Source of the DNA: Thermopolyspora sp044507605
GTDB taxonomy: Bacteria > Actinomycetota > Actinomycetes > Streptosporangiales > Streptosporangiaceae
DNA length: 64,000 nt
Assembly: GCA_044507605.1 (NCBI GenBank)
Contig: JBIQJI010000003.1
Location: 62,001 to 126,000 of the forward strand
Direction of reading: 5' to 3'
A program made the position numbers and the translations under genes. Within the stretch, counting starts at the first letter, position 1; each line of letters begins with the position of its first letter. Shown in pieces: positions 43,577 through 51,634 of this stretch. The notes under the pieces are model-generated. The model was not told the DNA's origin. It did not search any database and saw only the letters and a program-made list of their open reading frames with translations.

Positions 43577-43758
43577 CCGGAATGAGAATGGGCCTCACGT
43601 ATTACACATCAATACCGAACCGCATCTTTTTCGGAAAAGCCTAGACGTGGGGCAAAAACTGGCGTCAGTGATGGGGAGGGGCACCCACGCGGTCCCGGCG
43701 GCCGACGGCCGGTGGGCCATGACGACGCGCGGGTGTGAGACGCATGGAGGGATTCAAC

Positions 43759-44892
43759 GTGACCGGACGTCACACGTCCGTGATCTCTGCCGGCGCGCTG
43801 GCGCTGGCACTCGGTGGGGGGATCTCGATGCTCGGCGCGCCGGCGGAGGCTTCGGCCCTCCGGGCCGAGTGCGGCGCGGGCCTGAACCCGCTGTCGTCCG
43901 TGACCGGCGCGGTCTGCGGGACGCTGGACATGATCGGCACCTCACACGGCAACGGGAACGGCGGCGGGAACGGGAACGGCGGCGGTGCGCACGAGGCGCA
44001 GGGCCAGGGCCCGGACGGCCAGGGGCCGCCAGGCCAACTGGCCAAGGCCGCGGGCGAACACGGCGCCCAGGGCCGCGCCCTGGGCAGATCGAAAAGCACG
44101 GGCGAGGACGGCGGCGAGGACGCGAGCGACGACGACACGGCCGGCGAGTCCGCGGACGACGCTGACGATACGGACGACGGAGACGACGGGGATGACAAGG
44201 TGAGCGGCGGCGCGGCTGCGGGCACGGGCGGTGACGAGAGCGCCGGAGAAGGCACCGAAGAGGGCACGGCCGGGCGCACCGCGAGGGGCACGGACACGGC
44301 GCGCGGAACGACGACCGGGGACGAAGCGGGCGGCGGATCCGTCAACGGCGAGGGCCGCAAGACCACCGGGACCGCCACCGGCACGGCCGGATCGGGCGCG
44401 AAACGGGGACGGTCCGGGCGCACGCCGTGCCGCGCGACCGCGACCTGCGGGCAGGCGACGGGCGGCCGTTCGCCGGAAAGGCACCGCACGAGCGCGGGAG
44501 GCGGCGAGAGCCCGAGCGAGGCCGGTCGTCCGGCCGTCCGCCCCTCGGCCGGGCCCACGTCGCTCGCGCAGCCGCGGCGCGCACCCCACCACCGGGCAGG
44601 CCGGAGCGGCCCGGACGGCGCGCCGCTGCCCCTGCTGTGGCCGGGCCTGTCGCTGCCGGAGCTCCGGGGCCGGTTCGATCCCCGCCCGCTGGCCGCGGGA
44701 CGCCCCGCGACGGTCAGGGTGCACCGCGCGGGCGACGATGTGGTCGGCACCTCGCTCACCATGGCGCTGCTGGTGTCGGCCATCCTCGCCACCCGGATCG
44801 TGTCGACCCGCCGGGCCCGCTCCGGCCGCCACGACACCATCCCCCTGGAGGCACCGCTCGGCGTCGGCCAGGGCCGTCAGCGCGCCGCCTGA
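43759..44892 (+). CDS. Secreted, membrane-anchored low-complexity acidic protein
   Basis: Unknown function. From GTG 43759, which has GGAGGG nine bases upstream, the 377-residue product starts MTGRHTSVISAGALALALGG and has a signal peptide ending near AEASA. A short region with two cysteines (AECGAG ... AVCGTL) follows, then Gly/Asn repeats, an acidic tract (DDADDTDDGDDGDD), Thr/Gly/Arg-rich linker, and a C-terminal hydrophobic helix (GTSLTMALLVSAILATRIVS) before a basic tail. This suggests a surface protein anchored by its C-terminus. An upstream ATG at 43744 is possible but spoils the spacing. No domain was recognised. Confidence 0.65.
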   Translation: MTGRHTSVISAGALALALGGGISMLGAPAEASALRAECGAGLNPLSSVTGAVCGTLDMIGTSHGNGNGGGNGNGGGAHEAQGQGPDGQGPPGQLAKAAGEHGAQGRALGRSKSTGEDGGEDASDDDTAGESADDADDTDDGDDGDDKVSGGAAAGTGGDESAGEGTEEGTAGRTARGTDTARGTTTGDEAGGGSVNGEGRKTTGTATGTAGSGAKRGRSGRTPCRATATCGQATGGRSPERHRTSAGGGESPSEAGRPAVRPSAGPTSLAQPRRAPHHRAGRSGPDGAPLPLLWPGLSLPELRGRFDPRPLAAGRPATVRVHRAGDDVVGTSLTMALLVSAILATRIVSTRRARSGRHDTIPLEAPLGVGQGRQRAA

Positions 44893-44933
44893 CGCGGGCG
44901 CCCTCACCGGTGAGCCGGCGCCGAGCGGTGCGC

Positions 44934-44984
44934 GGGCCTTCGCCAGGTGGCATCTGGTCCGGTGTCATCTGGTGCCGAAGGCCC
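44934..44984. terminator. Inverted repeat between converging genes
   Basis: GGGCCTTCG (44934-44942) and CGAAGGCCC (44976-44984) are exact complements with a 33-base loop that contains two copies of a CATCTGGT motif. It lies between the secreted protein gene and fabI. Confidence 0.45.
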
Positions 44985-45037
44985 AGGCGGCAGGTGGCCG
45001 GCGTGAGTGCCCGCAGTGGGTGCCGACGCGGCGGGCG

Positions 45038-45802
45038 TCAGGCGCCCATGGCGTGGACGCCGCCGTCGACGTGGACGATCTCGCCGGTCGTGGCCGGGAA
45101 CCAGTCGGACAGCAGGGCCACGCAGGCCTTGGCGGCCGGCACCGGGTCGGCGAGGTCCCAGCCGAGCGGGGCGCGCTCGGTCCAGGTCTGCTCGAACTCG
45201 CCGAAGCCGGGGATGCTCCTGGCCGCCATGGTCTTGACCGGGCCGGCGGCCACCAGGTTGACGCGGATGCCGTGCGGGCCGAGGTGCCGGGCCAGGTAGC
45301 GGTTGCAGGACTCGAGGCCCGCCTTGGCGACGCCCATCCAGTCGTACACCGGCCACGCCTTGGTGGCGTCGAAGTCGAGGCCGACGATCGCCCCGCCGTC
45401 CTTCATCAGCGGCAGGCAGGCCACGGCGAGCGACTTGTAGGAGTAGGTCGAGATCTGCACCGCCGTGGCCACATCGTCCCACGTGGTGTTGAGGAAGTTG
45501 CCGCCGAGCGCGGTCTGCGGCGCGAAGGCGATCGAGTGGACGACGCCGTCGAGCCCGTCGACGTGCTCGCCCGCGCGGTCGGCGAGCGTGTCGAGATGAT
45601 CGCCGTCGGTGACGTCGAGCTCGATCACCGGCGGCGGCTCGGGCAGCCGCTTGGCGATGCGCTCGACCAGGCTCATGCGGCCGTAGCCGGTGAGCACGAT
45701 CTGCGCGCCTTCCTCCTGCGCCAGCCTGGCGACCGAGAAGGCGAACGACGCTTCGGTGAGGACGCCGGTGATCAGCAGTCGCTTACCGGTGAGAAGTCCC
45801 AT
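45038..45802 (-). CDS. fabI: Enoyl-ACP reductase FabI (InhA type)
   Basis: NADH-dependent last step of the fatty-acid elongation cycle and the isoniazid/triclosan target class. The 254-residue product has the cofactor motif LITGVLTEASFAFSVA, HSIAFAP near residue 89, and catalytic Tyr153 and Lys160 in YDWMGVAKAG. The C-terminal DWFPATTGEIVHVDGG is standard. Start 45802 is chosen because GGGAG is upstream and the protein begins MGLLTGKRLLITG. It follows fabG by 49 bases, the fabG1-inhA order of mycobacteria. Confidence 0.95.
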   Translation of the reverse strand: MGLLTGKRLLITGVLTEASFAFSVARLAQEEGAQIVLTGYGRMSLVERIAKRLPEPPPVIELDVTDGDHLDTLADRAGEHVDGLDGVVHSIAFAPQTALGGNFLNTTWDDVATAVQISTYSYKSLAVACLPLMKDGGAIVGLDFDATKAWPVYDWMGVAKAGLESCNRYLARHLGPHGIRVNLVAAGPVKTMAARSIPGFGEFEQTWTERAPLGWDLADPVPAAKACVALLSDWFPATTGEIVHVDGGVHAMGA

Positions 45803-45851
45803 GTGAGTGCCAGCTCCCTTTGCTGCGCGCGCTTCAGTGATCCGGGCCGCC

Positions 45852-46556
45852 TCAGTGCCCCATGCCGAGGCCGCCGTCGACCGGAATGACGGCACCGGTG
45901 ATGTAGGCGGCGTCGTCGCTCGACAGGAACCTGACCACCCGGGCGACCTCGGCGGCGCTCGCCATGCGCCCGAGCGGGATCTGCTTGCGGATCTGCTCCT
46001 GCTGCTTGTCGCTCAGCACGGCGGTCATGTCGGTCTCGACGAACCCCGGCGCCACCACGTTGACGGTGATGCCGCGGGCGCCCAGCTCGCGGGCCAGCGA
46101 CCGGGCGAAGCCGATCATGCCGGCTTTGGACGCGGCGTAGTTGGTCTGCCCCGCCGAGCCGGACAGCGCGACCACCGAGGAGATCAGCACGATGCGGCCC
46201 CTTCGCATGCGCAGCATGCCGCGGGTGGCCCGCTTGGCGACCCGGTAGGCGCCGGTGAGGTTGGTGTCGATGACCTCGGCGAAGGTCTCTTCCTGCATCG
46301 TCGCCAGCAGGGTGTCCTTGGCCGTGCCGGCGTTGGCGACGACGACCTCGACCGGGCCGTGCTCGGCCTCGGCCTTGCCGAACGCCGCGTCGACGTCGGC
46401 GGTGCTGGTGACGTCGCAGCGGATGCCGAACAGCCCCTCGGGGGGCTCCCCCGAGCGATAGGTCACGGCGACGGCGTCGCCGGTCGCGGCCATCTCGCGG
46501 GCGATGGCCAGGCCGATGCCGCGATTACCGCCGGTGATCAGAACAGAGCGAGCCAT
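45852..46556 (-). CDS. fabG: 3-oxoacyl-ACP reductase FabG
   Basis: NADPH-dependent ketoacyl-ACP reductase of fatty-acid synthesis. The 234-residue product has TGGNRGIG for cofactor binding, NAG near residue 75, and the catalytic set Ser127, Tyr140, Lys144 (ISSVVAL, NYAASKAG). TACGGT seven bases before the ATG suggests a leaderless promoter. It is divergent from tldD and the gap holds a TTGTCCG palindrome. Confidence 0.95.
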   Translation of the reverse strand: MARSVLITGGNRGIGLAIAREMAATGDAVAVTYRSGEPPEGLFGIRCDVTSTADVDAAFGKAEAEHGPVEVVVANAGTAKDTLLATMQEETFAEVIDTNLTGAYRVAKRATRGMLRMRRGRIVLISSVVALSGSAGQTNYAASKAGMIGFARSLARELGARGITVNVVAPGFVETDMTAVLSDKQQEQIRKQIPLGRMASAAEVARVVRFLSSDDAAYITGAVIPVDGGLGMGH

Positions 46557-46563
46557 GACAGAA

Positions 46564-46569
46564 ACCGTA
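46564..46569 (-). promoter_or_regulatory. Leaderless -10 box for fabG
   Basis: TACGGT on the minus strand ends seven bases before the fabG ATG, giving a predicted leader of one base. Confidence 0.45.
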
Positions 46570-46592
46570 TCGCGTCCGCGCCCGAAATCCTC

Positions 46593-46609
46593 TTGTCCGC
46601 GCCGGACAA
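46593..46609. promoter_or_regulatory. Operator-like palindrome between fabG and tldD
   Basis: TTGTCCG-CGC-CGGACAA is a perfect 7-bp inverted repeat with a 3-base centre. It lies 23 bases beyond the fabG -10 box and 11 bases before the tldD -10 box, so one dimeric regulator could control both genes. Confidence 0.55.
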
Positions 46610-46620
46610 GATCACACGGT

Positions 46621-46626
46621 TAGGAT
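46621..46626 (+). promoter_or_regulatory. Leaderless -10 box for tldD
   Basis: TAGGAT ends seven bases before the tldD ATG at 46634, giving a predicted leader of one base. Confidence 0.45.
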
Positions 46627-46633
46627 CGTTGAC

Positions 46634-48133
46634 ATGCGCCAGATCGACCAGGAGTTTCTCGCCCTGCCGCTGCGGCGGCTCGCCGACGCCGCGCTGCAAC
46701 GGGCCCGCGACCTGGGCGCGCAGCACGCCGACTTCCGCATGGAACGGGTCCGCGCCGAGACGCTGCGCCTGTTCGACGCCCGGCCGGAGGGCGCGATCGA
46801 CGCCGACGACCTCGGCTACGCCGTGCGCGTCGTGGTCGACGGCACGTGGGGCTTCGCCGCCGGCATCGAGCTCACCCCGGAGGCCGCCGCCAAGGTCGCC
46901 GAGGAGGCCGTGCAGGTGGCGGCGGTGAGCGCGCCCGTCAACCGCGAGCCCATCGAGCTGGCCCCCGAGCCCGTCTACGACGACGTGACCTGGGTGTCGG
47001 CCTACGACGTCGACCCGTTCGAGGTGCCGCTGAAGGACAAGACGGCGCTGCTGGCCGACTGGTCGGCCACGTTGCTCGCCGACGCCGGGGTCGACCACGT
47101 GCAGGCCGCGCTCAGCCAGGTCAAGGAGCAGAAGTTCTACACCGACACCGCGGGCACGACCACCACGCAGCAGCGGGTGCGGGTGCATCCGGTGCTGCTG
47201 GCGATGCGTTCGGCCGGGGGCCGCTTCGACGACATGCGCACGCTGGCGCCGCCGGCGGGGCGGGGCTTCGAGTACCTCACCGGCACCGGCTGGGACTTTC
47301 CCGCCGAGCTGGCCCGCATCCCCGAGCACCTGGCCGAGAAACTCGCGGCGCCGTCGGTGGAGCCCGGAGAGTACGACCTCGTCATCGACCCGTCGAACCT
47401 GTGGCTGACGATCCACGAGTCGATCGGGCACGCCACCGAGCTCGACCGCGCCCTGGGCTACGAGGCGGCCTACGCCGGCACCTCGTTCGCGACCTTCGAC
47501 AAGCTCGGTGAGCTGGTCTACGGCTCGCCCATCATGAACGTCGTCGGCGACCGCACCGCCGAGCACGGGCTCGCCACCATCGGCTGGGACGACGAGGGCG
47601 TGGCCGGCCAGTCGTTCGACATCGTGCGCGACGGCGTGCTCGCCGGCTACCAGCTCGACCGCCGCATGGCGCTGCTGAAGGGCTTCGGCAGGTCCAACGG
47701 GTGCGCGTTCGCCGACTCCCCGTCGCACGCGCCGATCCAGCGCATGGCCAACGTCTCGCTGCGCCCGGCCCCCGACGGCCCCTCCACCGAGGAGCTGATC
47801 GCCGGGGTCGACCGGGGCATCTACATCGTGGGCGACAAGAGCTGGTCGATCGACATGCAGCGCTACAACTTCCAGTTCACCGGCCAGCGGTTCTACCGCA
47901 TCACCGGCGGGCGGCTCGACGGGCAGCTGCGCGACGTCGCCTACCAGGCCACCACCACCGACTTCTGGCGGTCGATGGCGGCCGTGGGCGGCCCGCAGAC
48001 CTACGTGCTCGGCGGCGCGTTCAACTGCGGCAAGGGCCAGCCCGGTCAGATCGCGCCGGTCAGCCACGGGGCGCCGTCGGCGCTGTTCCGCGGCGTGCGC
48101 GTCCTCAACACCGTTCGGGAAGGCGGTCAGTGA
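46634..48133 (+). CDS. tldD: Metalloprotease TldD
   Basis: Zinc-protease half of the TldD/TldE complex, which trims modified or toxin-derived peptides. The 499-residue product carries the metal motif HESIGH near residue 260 and the rest of the PmbA/TldD fold (GGRLDGQLRDVAYQ, VGGPQTYVLGGAFNCGKGQP, read in two parts). It ends in TGATG overlap with the tldE start. A peptide substrate is not encoded nearby, so a general role is likely. Confidence 0.94.
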   Translation: MRQIDQEFLALPLRRLADAALQRARDLGAQHADFRMERVRAETLRLFDARPEGAIDADDLGYAVRVVVDGTWGFAAGIELTPEAAAKVAEEAVQVAAVSAPVNREPIELAPEPVYDDVTWVSAYDVDPFEVPLKDKTALLADWSATLLADAGVDHVQAALSQVKEQKFYTDTAGTTTTQQRVRVHPVLLAMRSAGGRFDDMRTLAPPAGRGFEYLTGTGWDFPAELARIPEHLAEKLAAPSVEPGEYDLVIDPSNLWLTIHESIGHATELDRALGYEAAYAGTSFATFDKLGELVYGSPIMNVVGDRTAEHGLATIGWDDEGVAGQSFDIVRDGVLAGYQLDRRMALLKGFGRSNGCAFADSPSHAPIQRMANVSLRPAPDGPSTEELIAGVDRGIYIVGDKSWSIDMQRYNFQFTGQRFYRITGGRLDGQLRDVAYQATTTDFWRSMAAVGGPQTYVLGGAFNCGKGQPGQIAPVSHGAPSALFRGVRVLNTVREGGQ

Positions 48134-49506
48134 TGGGTCCCCAGGAGATGGTCGAGCGCGCCCTGAAGCTGTCGCGCGCCGACGACTGCGTCGTGATCGC
48201 CGACGCGTCCTCCACCGCCAACCTGCGGTTCGCCGGCAACACGCTGACCACCAACGGCGTGACCCGGTCGGCCCGGCTCACGGTGATCTCGATGGTGGGC
48301 AAGGGCGTGGGCGTGGTGTCGCGGTCGGCGGTGCGGGCCGAGGGGCTCGCCGATGTCGTCGCCGCGGCCGACCGCGCGGCCCGCGAGGCCGAGCCGGCCG
48401 AGGACGCCCAGGAGCTCGTCACGGTGCACGACGGCGGGGCGGCCGGGTGGGACGACCCGGTCGAGCCCACCACCATCGGGGTGTTCCGCGACCTGGCGCC
48501 GGCCCTGGGCGAGGCGTTCGCCGCCGCCGAGGCCGCCGACCGGCGGCTGTTCGGCTTCGCCGAGCACGGCCTCACCACGACGTTCGTCGGCACCTCGCGC
48601 GGCCTGCGGCTGCGCCACGATCAGCCGACCGGCCGCCTGGAGCTCAACGCCAAGTCGGCCGACATGACCCGTTCGGCGTGGACGGGGGTCGCCACCCGCG
48701 ACTTCTCCGACGTCGACATCGCCGCCCTCGACTCCGCGCTGGAGCGCCGGCTGTGCTGGGCGCGCACCCGGGTGGAGCTGCCGGCGGGGCGCTACGAGAC
48801 CCTGGTGCCGCCGACCGCCGTGGCCGACCTGATGATCTACATGTACTGGTCGGCCGGGGCCAGGGACGCCGCCGACGGCCGCACGGTGTTCTCCCGGCCC
48901 GGTGGGGGCACCCGTGTCGGCGAGACGTTGTCGGAGACCCCGGTGCGCCTCTACAGCGATCCGGCTGCGCCCGGCATGCAGTGCGCGCCGTTCGTGATCG
49001 CCTACACCTCCGGGCGCGAGGAGTCGGTCTTCGACAACGGGCTGCCGCTGTCGGCCACCGACTGGATCCATGACGGCCGGCTCGCGGCGCTGCGCCAGAC
49101 CCGCCACTCCGCCGCGCTGACCGGGCTGCCCGTCACCCCGCCCATCGACAACCTGATGATGACGGTGCCGGGCGAGGGCCGGTCGATCGACGACATGGTG
49201 GCCTCGACCGAGCGGGGGCTGCTGCTCACCTGCCTGTGGTACATCCGCGAGGTCGACCCGCAGACCCTCCTGCTCACCGGCCTCACCCGCGACGGGGTGT
49301 ATCTGGTGGAGAAGGGGGAGATCGTGGGCGAGGTCAACAACTTCCGCTTCAACGAGAGCCCCGTCGACCTGCTCGGCCGGGTCACCGAGGTGGGCGCGAG
49401 CGAGCGCACCCTGCCCCGCGAGTGGGGCGACTATTTCACCCGTGCCGCCATGCCCCCGATGCGGGTGCCCGACTTCAACATGTCGACGGTCAGCCAGGCG
49501 AGCTGA
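48133..49506 (+). CDS. tldE: TldE/PmbA subunit
   Basis: Non-catalytic partner that completes the TldD/E barrel. The 457-residue product lacks an HExxxH motif, as expected of TldE. ATRDFSDVDIAALDSALERR and a C-terminal FRFNESPVDLLGRVTEVG are family traits. The ATG overlaps the tldD stop (TGATG); a GTG one codon upstream is also in frame. Its 3' end overlaps the next gene, on the other strand, by 17 bases. Confidence 0.92.
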   Translation: MGPQEMVERALKLSRADDCVVIADASSTANLRFAGNTLTTNGVTRSARLTVISMVGKGVGVVSRSAVRAEGLADVVAAADRAAREAEPAEDAQELVTVHDGGAAGWDDPVEPTTIGVFRDLAPALGEAFAAAEAADRRLFGFAEHGLTTTFVGTSRGLRLRHDQPTGRLELNAKSADMTRSAWTGVATRDFSDVDIAALDSALERRLCWARTRVELPAGRYETLVPPTAVADLMIYMYWSAGARDAADGRTVFSRPGGGTRVGETLSETPVRLYSDPAAPGMQCAPFVIAYTSGREESVFDNGLPLSATDWIHDGRLAALRQTRHSAALTGLPVTPPIDNLMMTVPGEGRSIDDMVASTERGLLLTCLWYIREVDPQTLLLTGLTRDGVYLVEKGEIVGEVNNFRFNESPVDLLGRVTEVGASERTLPREWGDYFTRAAMPPMRVPDFNMSTVSQAS

Positions 49507-49891
49507 GGCCGAGGGCGGCGGCCAGGGCGGCGGCCGCCGCGCCCACGGGCGCCCACAGGGCGTCGCGTCCCGCCGTCCACTCGATGCGCCCGAGCCGGCC
49601 GCTGACGGCCAGCGACCTGCCCCTGCCTGCCTCGATCTCGCCGAGCACGGCGTCGGCGTCGTCGCGGACACCGCGGGGCAGTGTCGCGGCGTGCCGGTCG
49701 ATCTGTTCCAGCAGGGCGGCCAGGCCCCGCTGGATCCGCTCCGGGTTCAGCCCGATGCCTTCGTACAACCCGGCCCACTCGCCGAAGCCCGGCACCTCGC
49801 CCGGCCCATGGCCGTTCCCCGGGCCGCTCCCGCGGCCACCGCCGCGGCCGAACCCGGATCGGATGCCGCGGCCGGTCCTGTCGTCCCTCAC
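49490..49891 (-). CDS. Hypothetical Gly/Arg-rich protein with C-terminal membrane segment
   Basis: Not recognised. From GTG 49891, preceded by GGCGAGGG, the 133-residue product has a Gly/Arg/Pro-rich start, a helical middle (GLNPERIQRGLAALLEQIDR) and a hydrophobic C-terminal segment (LWAPVGAAAAALAAALG). Coding use matches neighbours. The frame is open to 49990. It converges on and overlaps tldE. Confidence 0.55.
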   Translation of the reverse strand: MRDDRTGRGIRSGFGRGGGRGSGPGNGHGPGEVPGFGEWAGLYEGIGLNPERIQRGLAALLEQIDRHAATLPRGVRDDADAVLGEIEAGRGRSLAVSGRLGRIEWTAGRDALWAPVGAAAAALAAALGLSSPG

Positions 49892-50066
49892 GCCCTCGCC
49901 CTGCCCCCTCTGGCACGCACACGCCCCTGCCGCAGTCTCTCGCGGATCACCGGGCCCCGTCACCCGCCGCGAGGGCCACACTGCCACCACCCGGGCCGGG
50001 TTCCGGGGGCGGACACGCCGTGGCTGAGCGGCGGTGGCGGCGGACGGACGGGTGACGGGAAGGGGT

Positions 50067-50072
50067 TACCGT
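50067..50072 (+). promoter_or_regulatory. Leaderless -10 box for the DUF3099 gene
   Basis: TACCGT ends six bases before the GTG at 50079, so the predicted first transcribed base is the G of the start codon. Confidence 0.5.
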
Positions 50073-50078
50073 GAAAGG

Positions 50079-50459
50079 GTGAAGCTTTGGCGTGGGCGGC
50101 GTGTCGTGCATCGGGTCACGGACGCGCAGCCGTCCCTGACCGCCGACATCAGGCGCAGAGAGCGGCGCTATCTCATTCAGATGGGCATCCGTGTCGTCTG
50201 CCTGATCCTCGCCGTGGTGCTGGACGTGCCCTGGCCGATCAGGGCCCTGCTCGTGATCGCCGCGGTCTTCCTGCCGTACATCGCCGTCGTGGGCGCCAAC
50301 GCCGGACGTGAGCCGCCGAGCAGTGCCTCCGGCAGCGGCACCGATCTGACAAGAAACGGTGACACGCGGGGCGAGGATACGTCCGTCCAGCAGGGCAAGT
50401 CTGACCCGGAAGCTAACCAAAACGAGATACCACGGCATCGACGCGAGATCGGGTCGTGA
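50079..50459 (+). CDS. DUF3099 small membrane protein
   Basis: Unknown function, conserved in actinobacteria. The 126-residue product has the family start VHRVTDAQPSLTADIRRRER, two hydrophobic helices (about 35-52 and 56-74) and a polar tail. GTG 50079 is selected because the conserved part starts close behind and the -10 box is at leaderless distance; the frame extends to 50034. The 6C-type RNA promoter begins eight bases after its stop. Confidence 0.87.
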   Translation: MKLWRGRRVVHRVTDAQPSLTADIRRRERRYLIQMGIRVVCLILAVVLDVPWPIRALLVIAAVFLPYIAVVGANAGREPPSSASGSGTDLTRNGDTRGEDTSVQQGKSDPEANQNEIPRHRREIGS

Positions 50460-50466
50460 CAAAGTC

Positions 50467-50498
50467 TTGACGTACCCATGGGGATAGAGGTGTACAGT
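50467..50498 (+). promoter_or_regulatory. Promoter of the C-loop RNA
   Basis: TTGACG (50467-50472) and TACAGT (50493-50498) are 20 bases apart, long for a housekeeping promoter; TGTACA two bases earlier would give 18. The expected start near 50505 coincides with the base of the first hairpin. Confidence 0.5.
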
Positions 50499-50504
50499 TT
50501 AGCC

Positions 50505-50620
50505 AAGCGCTCTGGTCCCCCGTCGGAGCGCTGGTGCCGGTGTTCCGGGCCCCCGTCGGAACACCGATGACGCGGCGCCGGGTGGTTTGCCCCCGTAACC
50601 ACCCGGCGCCGCCTTTTCTG
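50505..50620 (+). ncRNA. 6C-type small RNA with three C-loop hairpins
   Basis: Three consecutive stem-loops each show CCCCCGT in the loop. Stem 1: 50506-50512 with 50526-50532 (7 bp). Stem 2: 50539-50546 with 50558-50565 (8 bp). Stem 3: 50574-50587 with 50597-50610 (14 bp), followed by TTTT, so it also serves as terminator. C-rich loops on adjacent hairpins are the hallmark of the actinobacterial 6C RNA (mycobacterial B11), whose loops can pair with G-rich ribosome-binding sites. The usual description has two such hairpins; the third C-loop on the terminator is notable. The family call rests on structure seen by eye. Confidence 0.75.
50574..50617 (+). terminator. Intrinsic terminator of the C-loop RNA
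   Basis: Perfect 14-bp stem with a 9-base loop (TGCCCCCGT) followed after three bases by TTTT. It is the clearest factor-independent terminator in the window. Confidence 0.8.
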
Positions 50621-50646
50621 TGCATCACCCGGTCTTTTTTACGGCG

Positions 50647-50904
50647 TCACGCGTCGTCGCCCGCCTTGGCGGTCGTGCGGTCCCAGTCGCTGGCCAGCGC
50701 CGAGAGCCTGCCCGCGGCGTCGGCCGGAGCGGTGCCCGCCCCCTGGGCGACGCCGAGCAGGTACGCCGTCAGCGGGGCCGCCGGGCGGGCCACTCCGTGC
50801 GGGACGTCCTTGGTGAGGTCCAGCACCGCGTCGCGGTCCAGCCGCGCGGGGTCGATGCCGAGCTCACGGCACACCAGGGCGGTCCACTCCTCGAGCACGT
50901 TCAT
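50647..50904 (-). CDS. DUF6457 domain protein
   Basis: Small protein of unknown role found with molybdenum cofactor genes in actinobacteria. The 85-residue product MNVLEEWTALVCRELGIDPA... carries DLTKDVPHGVARPAAPLTAY, the recognisable core. The ATG overlaps the mobA stop (ATGA) and has GGAG upstream, so it is translated together with mobA. Confidence 0.85.
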   Translation of the reverse strand: MNVLEEWTALVCRELGIDPARLDRDAVLDLTKDVPHGVARPAAPLTAYLLGVAQGAGTAPADAAGRLSALASDWDRTTAKAGDDA

Positions 50905-51632
50905 GTCCACTCCATCGCTCGTCTCAGATCTTCCGGCGTGTCGCAATCGAACCACGCGGCACGTCCGGCGGCGTCGACCGGCACGCTGATCAGGGCCGGC
51001 CGCAGCGGGCCGAGCAGGCCGCGCAGCGACGCGCCGTCGTAGGCCGCGAGCGCGGCCGTCAGCGCCGATGTGCGCCACGCCCCGGTCAGCCACTGCTCCC
51101 GCCCGGTGTCGTCGACCAGCACCGCGCCGGCGCGGCCGGTCGACCGGCCCTCCCCCGGCCCGGGCCCGGCCGCGGACGGTGCTGCGGGGCCGGCGGGGCC
51201 GGTGACCGCGCCCACCAGCGACGCCACCTGGGCGGCGGTGAGAAACGGCAGGTCCGCGGCGAGCAGCACCGTCACCGGCGCCGGCGCCGGGTCGGCCCGC
51301 ACGGCCAGGGCGGCGCGCAGGGCGGGCACGGGGCCGGCTCCCGGCGGCGACTCGCGGGTGAAGATCGCCCCGGGCAGGCCGGGACGCTCGGGCCCGGCGA
51401 CGATGACGCGGCGGGCGCCGCGCACCGCGCCGGCGACCCGCTCCAGCAGGGTGCGGCCGCCCACCCGCAGGCCCGGCTTGTCGCGGCCGCCGAGGCGCTC
51501 GGCCCGCCCCCCGGCGAGGATCACCGCGTCGTAAGCGTCGTAAGCGTCGCAGGCGTCGGCGGCATCGAGGGCATCGGGGGAGTCGCCTCCGGCGCTCGGC
51601 TCGCCGGTCTGGCCGGTCTCGTGCCGGGGCAC
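50901..51632 (-). CDS. mobA: Molybdenum cofactor guanylyltransferase MobA
   Basis: Attaches GMP to molybdopterin to make the dinucleotide cofactor needed by NasA-type enzymes. In the 243-residue product the nucleotide-binding loop LAGGRAERLGGRDKPGL begins near residue 39, and LLAADLPFL is the metal/nucleotide motif. Residues 20-36 are repeats of Asp-Ala-x encoded by six 9-base units. GTG start two bases after the moaA stop. Some actinobacteria use similar proteins for other nucleotidyl transfers, but the moaA context supports this call. Confidence 0.88.
   Translation of the reverse strand: MPRHETGQTGEPSAGGDSPDALDAADACDAYDAYDAVILAGGRAERLGGRDKPGLRVGGRTLLERVAGAVRGARRVIVAGPERPGLPGAIFTRESPPGAGPVPALRAALAVRADPAPAPVTVLLAADLPFLTAAQVASLVGAVTGPAGPAAPSAAGPGPGEGRSTGRAGAVLVDDTGREQWLTGAWRTSALTAALAAYDGASLRGLLGPLRPALISVPVDAAGRAAWFDCDTPEDLRRAMEWT
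51526..51579. repeat. 9-base repeat array in mobA
   Basis: Six units: GCGTCGTAA twice, then GCGTCGCAG, GCGTCGGCG, GCATCGAGG and GCATCGGGG. On the coding strand they encode Asp-Ala-x repeats just before the catalytic core of MobA. Confidence 0.8.
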
Positions 51633-51634
51633 CG

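Noticed and set aside
44681..44700. GGTTCGATCCCC, tRNA T-loop-like
   Set aside because: It lies inside the secreted protein gene, with no acceptor, D or anticodon stems around it.
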